A DNA stretch of 64,000 nucleotides, from positions 1-64,000 of the forward strand of contig JANYHI010000082.1 of NCBI GenBank assembly GCA_025359125.1, written 5' to 3'. Made by a program: the position numbers and the translations under genes. The stretch is from Cytophagales bacterium (lineage in GTDB: Bacteria; Bacteroidota; Bacteroidia; Cytophagales; Cyclobacteriaceae). Shown piece by piece: positions 15,578 through 25,338 of this stretch. How positions within the stretch are numbered: position 1 is the first letter of the stretch; the number at the start of each line of letters is the position of its first letter. The notes below the pieces were generated by a model, which saw nothing but the letters and a program-made list of their open reading frames with translations, was not told the origin of the DNA and ran no database searches.

Positions 15578-17473
15578 TTATTTCTTTAATTCAATCTTCG
15601 CTTTCTGTCCTCCTCCAATTTCCATTACAGATGATCCATAAACCTTAATAGTCGATTTAATAAAATCTTCTTCATTGGCTTTGTAAATGTTATCTACATA
15701 CTTCTGCGGATTTCTATCGATGTATGGAAACCAAGTACTATGAATTTGTACCATTACCCGATGGTCTTTTTTAAACGTATGAAGAATATCTTGCAAGGGC
15801 ACATTCACTTCGGTAATTTCATTTGGCTTAAATGGCTCGGGCTTTTCATAGCTATTTCTAAATCTTCCTCTGAACGTTTCATGTCTTACCAATTGCTGGT
15901 ATCCGCCCATAATAATATTGGCTGGGTTGTGCTTAGTATCATTCGGTGTGTCATTCGGGTAAACATCAATCAACTTCACAATAAAGTCAGCATCAGTTCC
16001 GGTCATAGAAACTTTAAGCTTCGCCATTATTTCACCAGCTAGTGTAGCATCTTCTGTTAGTGGTTCAGTTTGAAACGTAATTACGTCAGGTCTTCTGGAC
16101 GCTTCACGCTGATCATCACTCATAAATCTGCGAGGTGTAAATACTAAACCTTCTACTTGCGAAGTATAGGGAACTGGCTTGGCAGGATCGCTTGTGTATT
16201 CAAAAACCCCTTCTGCTTTGGTCGGTTGGTTAATCGAAAGTTTTCCATTCTCACCAAAGTACAATTTGAATGGCTGAATTTCTTTCGGAGGCCACTCGCT
16301 ATATTGTTTCCAAACTTTCAGTCCGCAATCAAACATATAAGCCTCTGGCAACTTTGGTTGCGCCCCCTCTCTTAGTGTTGAATTGAAAAAGTTTCGCTCA
16401 ATTTCTCTTTGATAAAATGTAGAAATGCTATCGCCAAAATAAATATGATTCACTTGTTGAAAGCCTCGCTCGCGCGCCCAATCGCCATGGCTCCAGGGTC
16501 CCATTACAATGGTATTGTAAGTGGAAGGACTAGTGTTTTCAATTCGTTTATAAATATGCAACGGGCCATATAAATCTTCTGCGTCAAACCAACCGCCCAC
16601 TGTCATGATGGAGTGTTTTACATTGGTAAGGTGTGGTAACAAGTTTCTCTTCTGCCAAAAATCATCATAGTTAGGATGATCAATAATCTGCTGCCAGAAA
16701 AAATTATCTTTATGATATTTCTCTGTTACATTTTTAAGCGACCCCAACTGCAAATTAAACTCATAACCATCTTTTGGCTGTTGATTATAAAAGCGCATGA
16801 TTTTATCGTCATACCAACTTTTGGCTGTTGGCTTATCATGCTGATAGCCAAATACAGCAAAGGCAGCCGTATAGCTTTGTAGATAAGCACCTTGGTGGTG
16901 AAAATCATCAAAGAAGAAATCTGAAATAGGTGCCTGAGGCGAAGAAGCTTTCAAAGCCGGATGCGCATCGGGAATGGCAGCCGCAGTATAAAAGCCGGGA
17001 TACGAAATACCCCACTGCCCTACTCTTCCATTGTTTCCTTTTACATTTTTTATAAGCCAATCAATAGTATCCCAAGTGTCCGAAGCTTCGTCAATCGCAG
17101 TTTTATTTTTTCGGTCGTTGCCAGGAATGTTGGGTGTCATGTTATTAAATTCTCCTTCACTCATCCATCGGCCTCGCACATCTTGGTAAACAAAGATGAA
17201 ACCATCTTGCATTAGATATTTAGAAGGGCCAAGCGACTTTTCATATTTATCTAAACCATACGGCTCTACACTATAACATGTTCGCTGCATTAAAATAGGA
17301 TACGTCTTAGATTTGTCTTTTGGTGCATAAATGGTGGTGAACAACTTAACACCATCGCGCATGGGAATCGTTACTTCAGATTTATCGTAGAACTTCCTCA
17401 CGTAAACAGAGTCGGGCATTTGAGCAATTGCCCATAAGGGGGAAAAGGCAAATAATAAAAATAATTTTTTCAT
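15578..17473 (-). CDS. CocE/NonD-family alpha-amino-acid ester hydrolase-like enzyme
   Basis: A 631-residue exported enzyme (signal peptide ending AIAQ at 18). The N-terminal alpha/beta hydrolase starts with IPMRDGVKLFTTIYAP, and the nucleophile Ser157 is in GISYPGF. The acid is Asp297 in GWFDAED and the base His329 in GPWSHGDWA. The C-terminal jelly-roll (X-Pro dipeptidyl-peptidase C-terminal type) spans about 400-625. The combination resembles alpha-amino-acid ester hydrolases and glutaryl-7-ACA acylases, which act on peptides or beta-lactam side chains. The natural substrate is probably a peptide or amino-acid ester. First gene of the unit with the SGNH hydrolase and cupin. Confidence 0.87.
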   Translation of the reverse strand: MKKLFLLFAFSPLWAIAQMPDSVYVRKFYDKSEVTIPMRDGVKLFTTIYAPKDKSKTYPILMQRTCYSVEPYGLDKYEKSLGPSKYLMQDGFIFVYQDVRGRWMSEGEFNNMTPNIPGNDRKNKTAIDEASDTWDTIDWLIKNVKGNNGRVGQWGISYPGFYTAAAIPDAHPALKASSPQAPISDFFFDDFHHQGAYLQSYTAAFAVFGYQHDKPTAKSWYDDKIMRFYNQQPKDGYEFNLQLGSLKNVTEKYHKDNFFWQQIIDHPNYDDFWQKRNLLPHLTNVKHSIMTVGGWFDAEDLYGPLHIYKRIENTSPSTYNTIVMGPWSHGDWARERGFQQVNHIYFGDSISTFYQREIERNFFNSTLREGAQPKLPEAYMFDCGLKVWKQYSEWPPKEIQPFKLYFGENGKLSINQPTKAEGVFEYTSDPAKPVPYTSQVEGLVFTPRRFMSDDQREASRRPDVITFQTEPLTEDATLAGEIMAKLKVSMTGTDADFIVKLIDVYPNDTPNDTKHNPANIIMGGYQQLVRHETFRGRFRNSYEKPEPFKPNEITEVNVPLQDILHTFKKDHRVMVQIHSTWFPYIDRNPQKYVDNIYKANEEDFIKSTIKVYGSSVMEIGGGQKAKIELKK

Positions 17474-17569
17474 AATATAAGGATTGTAATAAAAGTAAGA
17501 ACTTTGAAATCCAAAGACAATTAAATATTGACAGGCGGATATTTAAATAAGTGCTATTTTTAATCTTTT

Positions 17570-18610
17570 ATGATTCGAGTTATTCTGGTTTACAGTATCT
17601 ATTTCATTTGGTTTACAGCGAATGGCCAAAGTAACAATAACAAAACGATTATTGCATTCGGCTCATGCAATGATGAGGCAAAGCCTCAGGGAATGTGGGC
17701 TGAAATAATAAAACAAAAACCAGATTTGTGGATTTGGGGAGGCGATAATATCTATGCAGATGACAATGAAATCGCAGCTAGCATTAAGCTGCGCTACAAA
17801 AAGCAAAAATCTAATCCTGACTATCAACGTCTACTAAAATCTACTGCCATCACAGGCACATGGGATGACCACGACTATGGCATTAACGATGGCGGAAAAT
17901 TCTTTACCCGAAAGAAGGAGAATAAAGAATTATTCGTTGATTTTATTGGCTTTGAAAAAGGCAATCCTATTCACAAACATGACGGCATCTATAACTCTAC
18001 CACCCTTGGAAAAGGCAATGAAAAAATAAAAGTTATCAATTTAGATACGCGTTCTTTTAGGGATACGGTAATCAAAGTTTCATTCACCGATTCCATTACT
18101 AATACGAAGCTTACTAAATATGAAAAGAATCTTACTGGTGATGTACTGGGTGAAGCTCAGTGGAAATGGCTAAGGGAAGAATTATCAGATAAAAGTATTC
18201 GATTATTTATTATCAACTCCAGCATTCAGGTTCTAGCAACAGATCATCGATTTGAAAAGTGGGGGAATTTCCCAACGGCCAGAAAACGATTATTAAATTT
18301 GGTTCAGCAATCCAATCAAAAAATAATTTTTATCAGCGGAGACCGACACATTGCAGAAATTTCTAAACTAGATTTGTCTGGATTACCTTACTCTCTTTAT
18401 GATTTTACTTCTAGCGGAATAACACACACTTGGTCAGAATTTTGGGAGGAAAAAAATAGCCTTCGAATTGGTCAGTTAATAATCGAAAAAACATTTGGAA
18501 TCATCCGAATTGATTGGTCATCAACACAACCAAAAATAACACTAGAGGTAAGAGGTGCCACAGACAAACTTTTTGCTGAACAGGCGGTAAATCTATTTTC
18601 TGAAAAATAA
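17570..18610 (+). CDS. PhoD-like metallophosphatase
   Basis: A 346-residue protein with a signal peptide (residues 1-19). Metallophosphoesterase motifs of the PhoD family are clear: FGSCND (30-35), GGDNIYADD (57-65), TWDDHDYGIND (97-107), and a late GDRHIAE. These bind the dinuclear metal centre. Known PhoD enzymes are secreted phosphodiesterases/alkaline phosphatases active on teichoic acids, nucleotides or phospholipids. This short form lacks the N-terminal PhoD_N domain. It is divergent from the ester hydrolase gene and stands alone. No Pho-box-like site was recognised. Confidence 0.85.
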   Translation: MIRVILVYSIYFIWFTANGQSNNNKTIIAFGSCNDEAKPQGMWAEIIKQKPDLWIWGGDNIYADDNEIAASIKLRYKKQKSNPDYQRLLKSTAITGTWDDHDYGINDGGKFFTRKKENKELFVDFIGFEKGNPIHKHDGIYNSTTLGKGNEKIKVINLDTRSFRDTVIKVSFTDSITNTKLTKYEKNLTGDVLGEAQWKWLREELSDKSIRLFIINSSIQVLATDHRFEKWGNFPTARKRLLNLVQQSNQKIIFISGDRHIAEISKLDLSGLPYSLYDFTSSGITHTWSEFWEEKNSLRIGQLIIEKTFGIIRIDWSSTQPKITLEVRGATDKLFAEQAVNLFSEK

Positions 18611-18697
18611 ATTCCTGCTTTCTCATTCTTCTTTAGCATCAAAATCTATTGGGCGATTGCATAAATATCGCCATCTTTCAGGTCGATTTGTAAACAA

Positions 18698-19990
18698 ATG
18701 ACAGAGCAAAAGAAATACACGCTTACTGTTGGCATCACCCTGGTTATTGCCAACATGATAGGCACAGGGGTATTCACCTCTTTAGGTTATCAGGTAGGCT
18801 CCATTCCTTCAGGCTTTGCTATTTTAGTGCTGTGGGCCATTGGTGGTGTGGTGGCACTATCGGGCGCGTTTACTTACGCAGAAATTTCTACTACGCTAAA
18901 AAAGTCAGGAGGAGAATATCATTATCTCGGAAAAATTTTTCACCCCGCCATTGGGTTTGTAAGCGGGTGGATGAGTTTGTTAGTCGGCTTTGCCGGAGCC
19001 ATTTCAGTGGTTGCACTAGCCATAGGAGAATATTCTTATGTGCTGTTTGGTATACCAATAAAAATTGTAGCTATCGGTGCAATTGTTTTGGTAACAGGCG
19101 TGCATTTGTTTGGCGTAAAAACTGGAGGAGCCGTGCAAAACATTCTCACCTCGATGAAATTGCTGCTCATTCTTTTCTTTTGCATTGCTCCTTTTTTTGT
19201 GGCTGAAAATATAAAATCAGGAATCAGCTTTCTACCCCACGAAGGAGATCTATCTCTCCTATTAAGTTCGGGCTTTGCCGTTTCATTAGTATTTGTGGTT
19301 TATGCCTATACCGGTTGGAATGCAGCCGCGTACATAGCTGGTAATTTAGAGAACCCCGCAAAAAACTTACCTCGTTCGCTCATCATCGGTACACTAACTG
19401 TGATAGTAGTGTATTTGGCATTGAATGCCATGTTTCTGTATTCAGCCACTTTTCAGGAGCTAGATAGAAAAATTGATATCGGCAATGTAGTAGCGTTTAA
19501 ATTATTTGGCGAAAAAGTAGGGTTGCTATTTTCGTTCTTCTTCAGCGTAGCACTTCTATCTACCCTTAGCGCTATGACTATTGCCGGGCCACGCGTACTA
19601 GAAGCGATGGGCGATGACTATCCTAAACTTAAAACACTTGCATCCAAAAATAGATTTGATATGCCCTACATCGCTATTCTAGCACAAGGAGCGTGGTCAA
19701 TATTTTTAGTACTGGTTTCTTCTTTTAAAGAAATCATTCAGTATATCTCGTGGAGTCTTTCTATTTTTTCCTTAGCAACCGTTTTAGGGATTTTCATCCT
19801 GCGAAAAAAATATCCAAAAGAACAACGGCCTTTTCAAGTTCCATTCTATCCGCTTCCTCCTATCATCTTTACCATTTGTACTTGCTGGATGATCTATTAC
19901 GTAACAGAAAATAATCCCTGGATAATTGTGTACTCATTGGCTACTGTTGTTCCAGGATTAATTATTTATTTTGCGATTTCTAAAAAATAA
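18698..19990 (+). CDS. APC-family amino acid permease
   Basis: A 430-residue inner-membrane protein with about 12 helices. The first helix carries the substrate-binding GTGVF motif after GITLVIANMIGTG, typical of the amino acid/polyamine/organocation superfamily. GGEYHYL and the YTGWNAAAYIAGNLENPAKNLPRSL segment in the sixth helix region match the LAT/serotonin-like APC group. The substrate is not predictable. The next gene starts three bases later, so the two are co-transcribed. Confidence 0.88.
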   Translation: MTEQKKYTLTVGITLVIANMIGTGVFTSLGYQVGSIPSGFAILVLWAIGGVVALSGAFTYAEISTTLKKSGGEYHYLGKIFHPAIGFVSGWMSLLVGFAGAISVVALAIGEYSYVLFGIPIKIVAIGAIVLVTGVHLFGVKTGGAVQNILTSMKLLLILFFCIAPFFVAENIKSGISFLPHEGDLSLLLSSGFAVSLVFVVYAYTGWNAAAYIAGNLENPAKNLPRSLIIGTLTVIVVYLALNAMFLYSATFQELDRKIDIGNVVAFKLFGEKVGLLFSFFFSVALLSTLSAMTIAGPRVLEAMGDDYPKLKTLASKNRFDMPYIAILAQGAWSIFLVLVSSFKEIIQYISWSLSIFSLATVLGIFILRKKYPKEQRPFQVPFYPLPPIIFTICTCWMIYYVTENNPWIIVYSLATVVPGLIIYFAISKK

Positions 19991-19993
19991 AAT

Positions 19994-21220
19994 GTGAAAA
20001 AACAACTTGCTCTCATTGTCTTAACAAGCACTTTAATCTGGTCTTGTTCAGAAAAAAAAGAAACTACTTCTAGTTCAACAACCGATTCTCTCGCCACAGC
20101 AGACTCTGTGGTGCAGCTAAAAGATTCAGCGATTTCCCAAGTAACTACGATTGCGACCAAACTAGAAAAGGATACCGTACTCGATAATGCAGCCCGATTT
20201 ATTGCCGGACTTCCTCAGCTTAATTCCAATTCATTTTCTAAACTACAAGAAGATAAATATTGGAAAGAATACCAGGCTTCTATGGATGCCAGTTGGAATA
20301 AAATGTATTCCACCCGGCTTAGCAAAATGGCTGATTGGGAGAAAAATACACTTTCCAAATCAATTGAAGATTCGCTCACATTATTTTATCCGTTTTCAGG
20401 ACCCGATTTTTTACATGCCTTCTTTCTATTTCCAAGATCAAAAGAATATGTAATGGCCGCACTAGAACCTATTCGTGAAGTAGTTCCTCTGGATACCATC
20501 TCCGAAAAAAATAGAGACGAGTTTCTCGATAGTCTTGGAGTTTCGTTGCGCGATATTTTTAACAAAAGTTATTTTATCACCAACCATATGGAAAAAGATC
20601 TCAAGCAGATAAAGGGTGTTTTGCCTCTACTGTATTTCTTTATTGAGAGATCTGGACATGAATTATTGAGTCAGAAATTCATCACCATCGATGAAACCGG
20701 AAATGAAAAAGAAATAAGAGGAAATCAAATTCATTGGCAAAAAACACCTGGCGTTAAAATAACTTTCCGTAACCGCTCTACATCAAAAGTTAAGTCTGTT
20801 TATTATTTCTCCATTAGCGTTTCAAACGGTGGCTTAAAGGATCGACCACCTTTCATTACCTTCTTAACTAAGAAAGCACCTTTCAATACTTTTGTAAAGT
20901 CAGCCTCTTACTTGATGCACAAAGACGCATTCACAGAAATAAAAAAGTTAATCATTACCAATAGCAACCACGTGTTTCAGGATGACACGGGTTTACCTTA
21001 CAAGTATTTCAAAAATAAGCTAGACTGGTCTGGTAATTTTTATGGCGAGTACATTAAACCGGTTAAAGACTTCAGCTCCGAGCTCTATCAACCTGATCTC
21101 GACTCGGCCTACAAGGCAGGCGGCAAAAAAGGGCTACCATTTTCACTCGGCTACCATTGGAGTACTAAAAAACAGAACTACATGCTCTTTAGCAAGCAAA
21201 AATTAGTACTTCCCAAATAA
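19994..21220 (+). CDS. Lipoprotein of unknown function
   Basis: A 408-residue protein starting with GTG at 19994; the ATG two bases earlier is followed at once by a stop. Lipobox IWSC places the lipidated Cys at 18. A Ser/Thr/Asp-rich linker (20-50) follows. The remainder contains YWKEYQASMDASWNKM, a PFSGPDFLHAFFLFP segment and a C-terminal DLDSAYKAGGKKGLPFSLGYHW motif. The same overall plan (lipoprotein, GPDFL, SLGYHW) is seen in uncharacterised Bacteroidota proteins. It is the second gene of an operon with the permease and ends at a clear terminator. Confidence 0.7.
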   Translation: MKKQLALIVLTSTLIWSCSEKKETTSSSTTDSLATADSVVQLKDSAISQVTTIATKLEKDTVLDNAARFIAGLPQLNSNSFSKLQEDKYWKEYQASMDASWNKMYSTRLSKMADWEKNTLSKSIEDSLTLFYPFSGPDFLHAFFLFPRSKEYVMAALEPIREVVPLDTISEKNRDEFLDSLGVSLRDIFNKSYFITNHMEKDLKQIKGVLPLLYFFIERSGHELLSQKFITIDETGNEKEIRGNQIHWQKTPGVKITFRNRSTSKVKSVYYFSISVSNGGLKDRPPFITFLTKKAPFNTFVKSASYLMHKDAFTEIKKLIITNSNHVFQDDTGLPYKYFKNKLDWSGNFYGEYIKPVKDFSSELYQPDLDSAYKAGGKKGLPFSLGYHWSTKKQNYMLFSKQKLVLPK

Positions 21221-21230
21221 GAAGATTTCT

Positions 21231-21253
21231 AAAGCACCTTCAAAAAGTGCTTT
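21231..21253 (+). terminator. Intrinsic terminator
   Basis: Stem AAAGCAC (21231-21237) with GTGCTTT (21247-21253), 9-base loop, followed by a T-rich run. It ends the permease-lipoprotein operon ten bases beyond the stop codon. Confidence 0.75.
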
Positions 21254-21268
21254 TTCTTTGCCTTTTAT

Positions 21269-21284
21269 TTTAGACTAATCTAAA
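21269..21284. promoter_or_regulatory. Candidate metalloregulator operator
   Basis: TTTAGA-CTAA-TCTAAA, a perfect 6+6 inverted repeat with a 4-base spacer, 28 bases upstream of the TonB receptor's -7 box, so overlapping or abutting the -33 region. The half-sites resemble DtxR/MntR-type operators. The regulator is not encoded nearby, so this is an inference from symmetry and position. Confidence 0.45.
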
Positions 21285-21311
21285 TTTAATTTTAAAATTA
21301 AAAAAACTATT

Positions 21312-21319
21312 TATATTTG
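21312..21319 (+). promoter_or_regulatory. Promoter -7 box of the TonB receptor gene
   Basis: TATATTTG matches TAnnTTTG exactly. Transcription would begin near 21324-21326, which places a GTG candidate at 21319 inside the promoter and favours the ATG at 21331 as the start. Confidence 0.55.
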
Positions 21320-21330
21320 TGAATCTAAAA

Positions 21331-23619
21331 ATGAGGTCGCAATTATTTATTTTATTTTTTTCATTATCCTTCGTGAGCTCCTCTTTTGGGCAATCGGTTA
21401 GTCTAAAGGGCAGTGTATCTAGTAGCGGTCAGTCGGTTCCTTTTGCACACCTTACACTAGTAGCATACAACTTGGGAGTAATAGCAGACGAAAATGGTGG
21501 TTTCATATTTTCAAATTTAGAAGCAGGAAATATCCAGCTGCGCATTTCTGCAGTAGGTTACAAAACCAAAACAGTAAAGATTACCACTTCCGAAAATCAG
21601 AAAATTAATATTGAATTAGAAGAAGATACCTCACAGCTACAAGAAGTAATGGTGGTGTCTGGCACATTAAAGGAGGTAACCAAACTAGAAAGCCCCGTGA
21701 ACATTGAAGTGTACACACCAACTTTCTTTATGAAGAATCCAGCTCCTACTCTCTTTGAATCTCTTACCAATGTAAATGGCGTTCGGCCTCAACTGAATTG
21801 CAATGTGTGTAACACTGGCGATATTCACATCAATGGATTAGAAGGTCCCTACACAATGATCCTGATAGACGGCATGCCGATTGTCAGCGGACTATCAACA
21901 GTATATGGCCTAACGGGAATCCCATCTTCATTGATAGAGCGTGTAGAAATCGTGAAAGGGCCAGCCTCTACTTTGTATGGGTCAGAAGCGGTGGGCGGCT
22001 TAATCAATGTAATCACTAAAAGACCTAGTACGGCCGCAAATGTATCCATCGATCAATTCGCTACCTCGTGGGGTGAGTTTAACACAGACATCGGATTAAA
22101 ATATAAGTTGAGTGAAAAAGCACAGGCACTCACCGGTATCAATTATTTTAACTACCAAAATCCGATCGATAATAATCATGATGGTTTTACGGACATCACG
22201 TTGGCAAATAGGATTTCTGTATTCAATAAAATCAGCTTTGATAGAAAAGACAATCGCATTTTTACCATCGCTGGTAGGCTAAACTATGAAGACCGCTGGG
22301 GGGGCGATATGCGATGGACAACAGCCTTCCGTGGCAGTGATAGTCTTTATGCCGAAAGTATCTACACCAAGCGCTGGGAATTGCTTGGAGCGTACCAATT
22401 GCCCATAAAAGAAAATATCGTATTCAGGTTTTCAGCAAATGGTCACAATCAAAATTCATTCTATGGCAAAACTCCCTTCCAAGCAGATCAAAAAATAAGC
22501 TTCGGTCAACTTACTTGGAATAAGGTATTGAGTTTGCACGATGTATTACTAGGCGCAGCCTTACGCTATACCTGGTATGACGACAATACTCCTGCTACTG
22601 CTTTGGCAGACGGTGTAACCAATAATCCGTCTTCCATTTGGTTGCCTGGTTTGTTTGTTCAAGATGAAATCGCACTAAGCATTCAAAGCAAACTTTTAAT
22701 TGGCTTACGATACGATCATAACTCTATTCACGGAAATATTTTTACACCGCGTTTGAACTACAAATGGACATCGCAAAATAAAAAGAACGTAGTGCGATTA
22801 AGTATCGGTAATGGGTATCGTGTTGCGAACGTCTTTACGGAAGATCATGCCGCCCTTACTGGAGCACGGCAAGTGATATTTCTGGAATATCTAAAACCCG
22901 AAACTTCATGGAATACCAATATCAACTATGTAAAAAAAATTATTACAGCCAGTGGCTTTTTGGATATTGATGCAACTGCATTCTACACCTATTTCAATAA
23001 CAGAATTATTCCTGACTACCTCACGAATGTAAACCAGATCATCTACCGCAATTTAGATGGTCATGCCATTTCACAAGGTGTTTCGGTAAACCTAGACTTT
23101 AATTTTACAAATGGATTAAAAATTATTGCTGGAGGAACAATAATGAATGTATTTACCGTTGAAAAGAATATGAACGGACAAGAGGTACAATCTCGACAAC
23201 TGCTGACGGAAAATTATACAGCGGTGTGGTCCGTTTCTTATCCCCTCACCAAAAAAATAACAGTAGATTACACCGGAAATTTATATGGCCCCATGCGTCT
23301 GCCCGTGCTAGGTGTACTTGACCCCAGAGCGAAAGAATCCCCCATCTGGAGTATTCAAAACATACAAGTTGGGTTTCAACTAAATGAGCGATGGTCGGTT
23401 TATGGAGGCGCCAAGAATTTATTGAACTACACACCACCTGCAAATAGCATCTCAAGGTCGCGCGATCCATTCGACAAAGAAGTAACTTTTGATAGCAACG
23501 GTAATGCGTTACCCACGCCTAATAATCCGTATGCACTTACCTTTGACACTTCGTATGTATTTGCACCCAATCAAGGGATAAGAATATTCGCAGGAGTTAG
23601 GTATGCTTTGTATAAATAA
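21331..23619 (+). CDS. TonB-dependent outer-membrane receptor
   Basis: A 762-residue receptor from ATG 21331. Order: signal peptide (ending SFGQ), a carboxypeptidase-regulatory-like beta domain (about 25-100), the plug (about 115-230) with ILIDGMPIVSG and ERVEIVKGPASTLYGSEAVGGLINVITK motifs, then a 22-strand barrel ending in the typical aromatic/basic terminus. It imports a bulky or scarce ligand across the outer membrane using ExbBD energy. A CNVCNTG pair of cysteines in the plug (near residues 156-159) may bind metal, as in some receptors of this group. Its promoter carries a palindrome reminiscent of metal-dependent repressors. It converges with an ABC/MFS operon that may act in the same pathway. 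Confidence 0.92.
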   Translation: MRSQLFILFFSLSFVSSSFGQSVSLKGSVSSSGQSVPFAHLTLVAYNLGVIADENGGFIFSNLEAGNIQLRISAVGYKTKTVKITTSENQKINIELEEDTSQLQEVMVVSGTLKEVTKLESPVNIEVYTPTFFMKNPAPTLFESLTNVNGVRPQLNCNVCNTGDIHINGLEGPYTMILIDGMPIVSGLSTVYGLTGIPSSLIERVEIVKGPASTLYGSEAVGGLINVITKRPSTAANVSIDQFATSWGEFNTDIGLKYKLSEKAQALTGINYFNYQNPIDNNHDGFTDITLANRISVFNKISFDRKDNRIFTIAGRLNYEDRWGGDMRWTTAFRGSDSLYAESIYTKRWELLGAYQLPIKENIVFRFSANGHNQNSFYGKTPFQADQKISFGQLTWNKVLSLHDVLLGAALRYTWYDDNTPATALADGVTNNPSSIWLPGLFVQDEIALSIQSKLLIGLRYDHNSIHGNIFTPRLNYKWTSQNKKNVVRLSIGNGYRVANVFTEDHAALTGARQVIFLEYLKPETSWNTNINYVKKIITASGFLDIDATAFYTYFNNRIIPDYLTNVNQIIYRNLDGHAISQGVSVNLDFNFTNGLKIIAGGTIMNVFTVEKNMNGQEVQSRQLLTENYTAVWSVSYPLTKKITVDYTGNLYGPMRLPVLGVLDPRAKESPIWSIQNIQVGFQLNERWSVYGGAKNLLNYTPPANSISRSRDPFDKEVTFDSNGNALPTPNNPYALTFDTSYVFAPNQGIRIFAGVRYALYK

Positions 23620-23637
23620 TAAAGCAATTTCTGGCTC

Positions 23638-24078
23638 TTACTTCCCTATAAGCTCAGCATCTACCAACAAAAAATTGCCATGCTCTAAATCAGTATCGTT
23701 CAATTTTAATTTTCCTTTTACACGAATGTACTGATCGGCTTCAAACTTAGCAGTTGGTTTAATTTTAAAAGTAACTTCTGCAATTGACTCCGGTCCTGCA
23801 CCTCCACAAAAAAAGCATTGGCTGTACGGATACTTAGATAGAATGATGTAGGCATTTCCATCCACGTCAATGGGCATGTAATAACCTTCTAAGCTAACTT
23901 CTTTGCCCACCAATAATTTAAGTTCGCTCGTAAACACTGGAACCATAAAATATTCAGCAGCCTTCTCGTTATACTTTGTTTCAAATTTTGTTTTTGCAAA
24001 CACTGTCCAACCTTCTGGCTGAGCAAATACTGAAGTAGAAACCAAGATCAAACAAAAAGAAAAGCTGAAATTTTTCAT
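23638..24078 (-). CDS. Exported protein of unknown function, last gene of the ABC operon
   Basis: A 146-residue protein with a signal peptide (ending VFAQ at 20). The mature domain has GKEVSLEGYYMPID, then YPYSQCFFCGGAGPES, with paired cysteines in a CFFCGG motif, and EADQYIRVKGKLKLN near the end, which together suggest an OB-like beta barrel. The pattern recalls periplasmic proteins (for example DUF3299) that accompany FtsX-type ABC permeases in metal-related clusters, but I cannot assign the family with certainty. The CxxC-type motif could bind a metal. It starts six bases after the permease stop, so it is co-transcribed with it. Confidence 0.7.
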   Translation of the reverse strand: MKNFSFSFCLILVSTSVFAQPEGWTVFAKTKFETKYNEKAAEYFMVPVFTSELKLLVGKEVSLEGYYMPIDVDGNAYIILSKYPYSQCFFCGGAGPESIAEVTFKIKPTAKFEADQYIRVKGKLKLNDTDLEHGNFLLVDAELIGK

Positions 24079-24084
24079 GCTATT

Positions 24085-25323
24085 TTAATTACCTGCTAAA
24101 ACCTTATGAATGTCTGTTCGATAAGCCTGAATAGCCGGCAATAACGAACACAAAAATCCGACTACCAAACCACCTAGTAAAATAAATACTTCCTCCTTAT
24201 AAAATACTAAACTAGTGAAGCCTACATGCTGACTATTATCTATAAAGTTTGCGAAGAGCAGCACAGTAAAATGACCTAAAATTAATCCTACCAAAACTCC
24301 CAACATTGTCAAAGAAATTCCCTCGAAAATAATTAATTGAAATAATTTACGAGGTGAAGCTCCCATACTCCTCATAATAGCTAAATCATATTTTCTCTCC
24401 TTCAATGAATTATATAGCGCTATAAAAATACTGAGTGCCGAAATGAATACAAGCAAATAAGCCAGGCCTTTCAGCGCGTCAATTCCTTCTCCTAAAATAG
24501 TAAAGAGTCTTGCAGTTTCAAATGCCGGAGAGGCCGCTTGCATGTTTGTTTGAGTATTAATAAAACGAGGTAAGGTAATAATAGCCATGGGATTCTTATA
24601 CTTAATCAGCAATGAAGTGATCTCTCTCGTGCTATCGATTCCAGAAACGCTAGGAATTAATCTTGATTGATGAACAGTATCATTCGCAATTGGTTGAGGT
24701 GTATTTGATTCTTCATGAACTAGCCAAATACTTTTTACATTAGTTAAAAGTAAATTATCAAGTACACTGCCGGATGGATTCAAAATACCTGTGATAATAT
24801 ATTTTTTCTCTTCGTGCGCGTGTCCATCTTTTGTTAGGCCATGAGAACTAGTGAAAGAGTCTCCAATTTTTAGATTGGTGCTTTTCGCTACATTAACTCC
24901 TACTGTTACTTCTAAATCTTTACTCCACCACGCTCCTGAATTTAATGTGGCCTGATATAAATTAGCGTACGATTTGTTCGTTCCTACAATGCGAAATGAA
25001 TTATAGCTATCTCCCAACGCCAGAGGTATTGCGCTCTTAACTAATCTGTGCTTAGCTAACCGATCAGCTTCAATCAGTTTTATATTACCGGTTGGGAAAT
25101 CGATATGAAAAATATTACAAAGAATTAATTGAAGGGGACTTCCCTTTGCACCTACTACTAAATCAATACCCCTGGCATTGCTTATAATCTTCTCTTGCAA
25201 TTGGTTGTTGAAAAGAATAATTAATGTAATGACTGAAATACCTAACGAGAGCAGAAAAATATTTAAAAGAGTTTGAAGAGGCTTCTCTTTCAAGTAATTC
25301 CATATCAGTAATCGCGTAGTCAT
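24085..25323 (-). CDS. ABC transporter permease, FtsX/MacB type
   Basis: A 412-residue permease: one N-terminal membrane helix (about 15-38), a periplasmic domain of about 230 residues, then three C-terminal helices (about 275-300, 325-350, 370-395) of the FtsX fold with the KYDLAIMRSMGASPRKLF coupling segment. Proteins of this class usually work as mechanotransmission complexes rather than classic pumps. The periplasmic loop contains GHAHEE, a His/Glu cluster well suited to metal binding, and a long LVVGAKGSPLQLILCNIFHIDFP stretch conserved in the group. It lies between the ATPase gene (15-base gap) and the small exported protein. Confidence 0.85.
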   Translation of the reverse strand: MTTRLLIWNYLKEKPLQTLLNIFLLSLGISVITLIILFNNQLQEKIISNARGIDLVVGAKGSPLQLILCNIFHIDFPTGNIKLIEADRLAKHRLVKSAIPLALGDSYNSFRIVGTNKSYANLYQATLNSGAWWSKDLEVTVGVNVAKSTNLKIGDSFTSSHGLTKDGHAHEEKKYIITGILNPSGSVLDNLLLTNVKSIWLVHEESNTPQPIANDTVHQSRLIPSVSGIDSTREITSLLIKYKNPMAIITLPRFINTQTNMQAASPAFETARLFTILGEGIDALKGLAYLLVFISALSIFIALYNSLKERKYDLAIMRSMGASPRKLFQLIIFEGISLTMLGVLVGLILGHFTVLLFANFIDNSQHVGFTSLVFYKEEVFILLGGLVVGFLCSLLPAIQAYRTDIHKVLAGN

Positions 25324-25338
25324 AATAACTATCTGGAA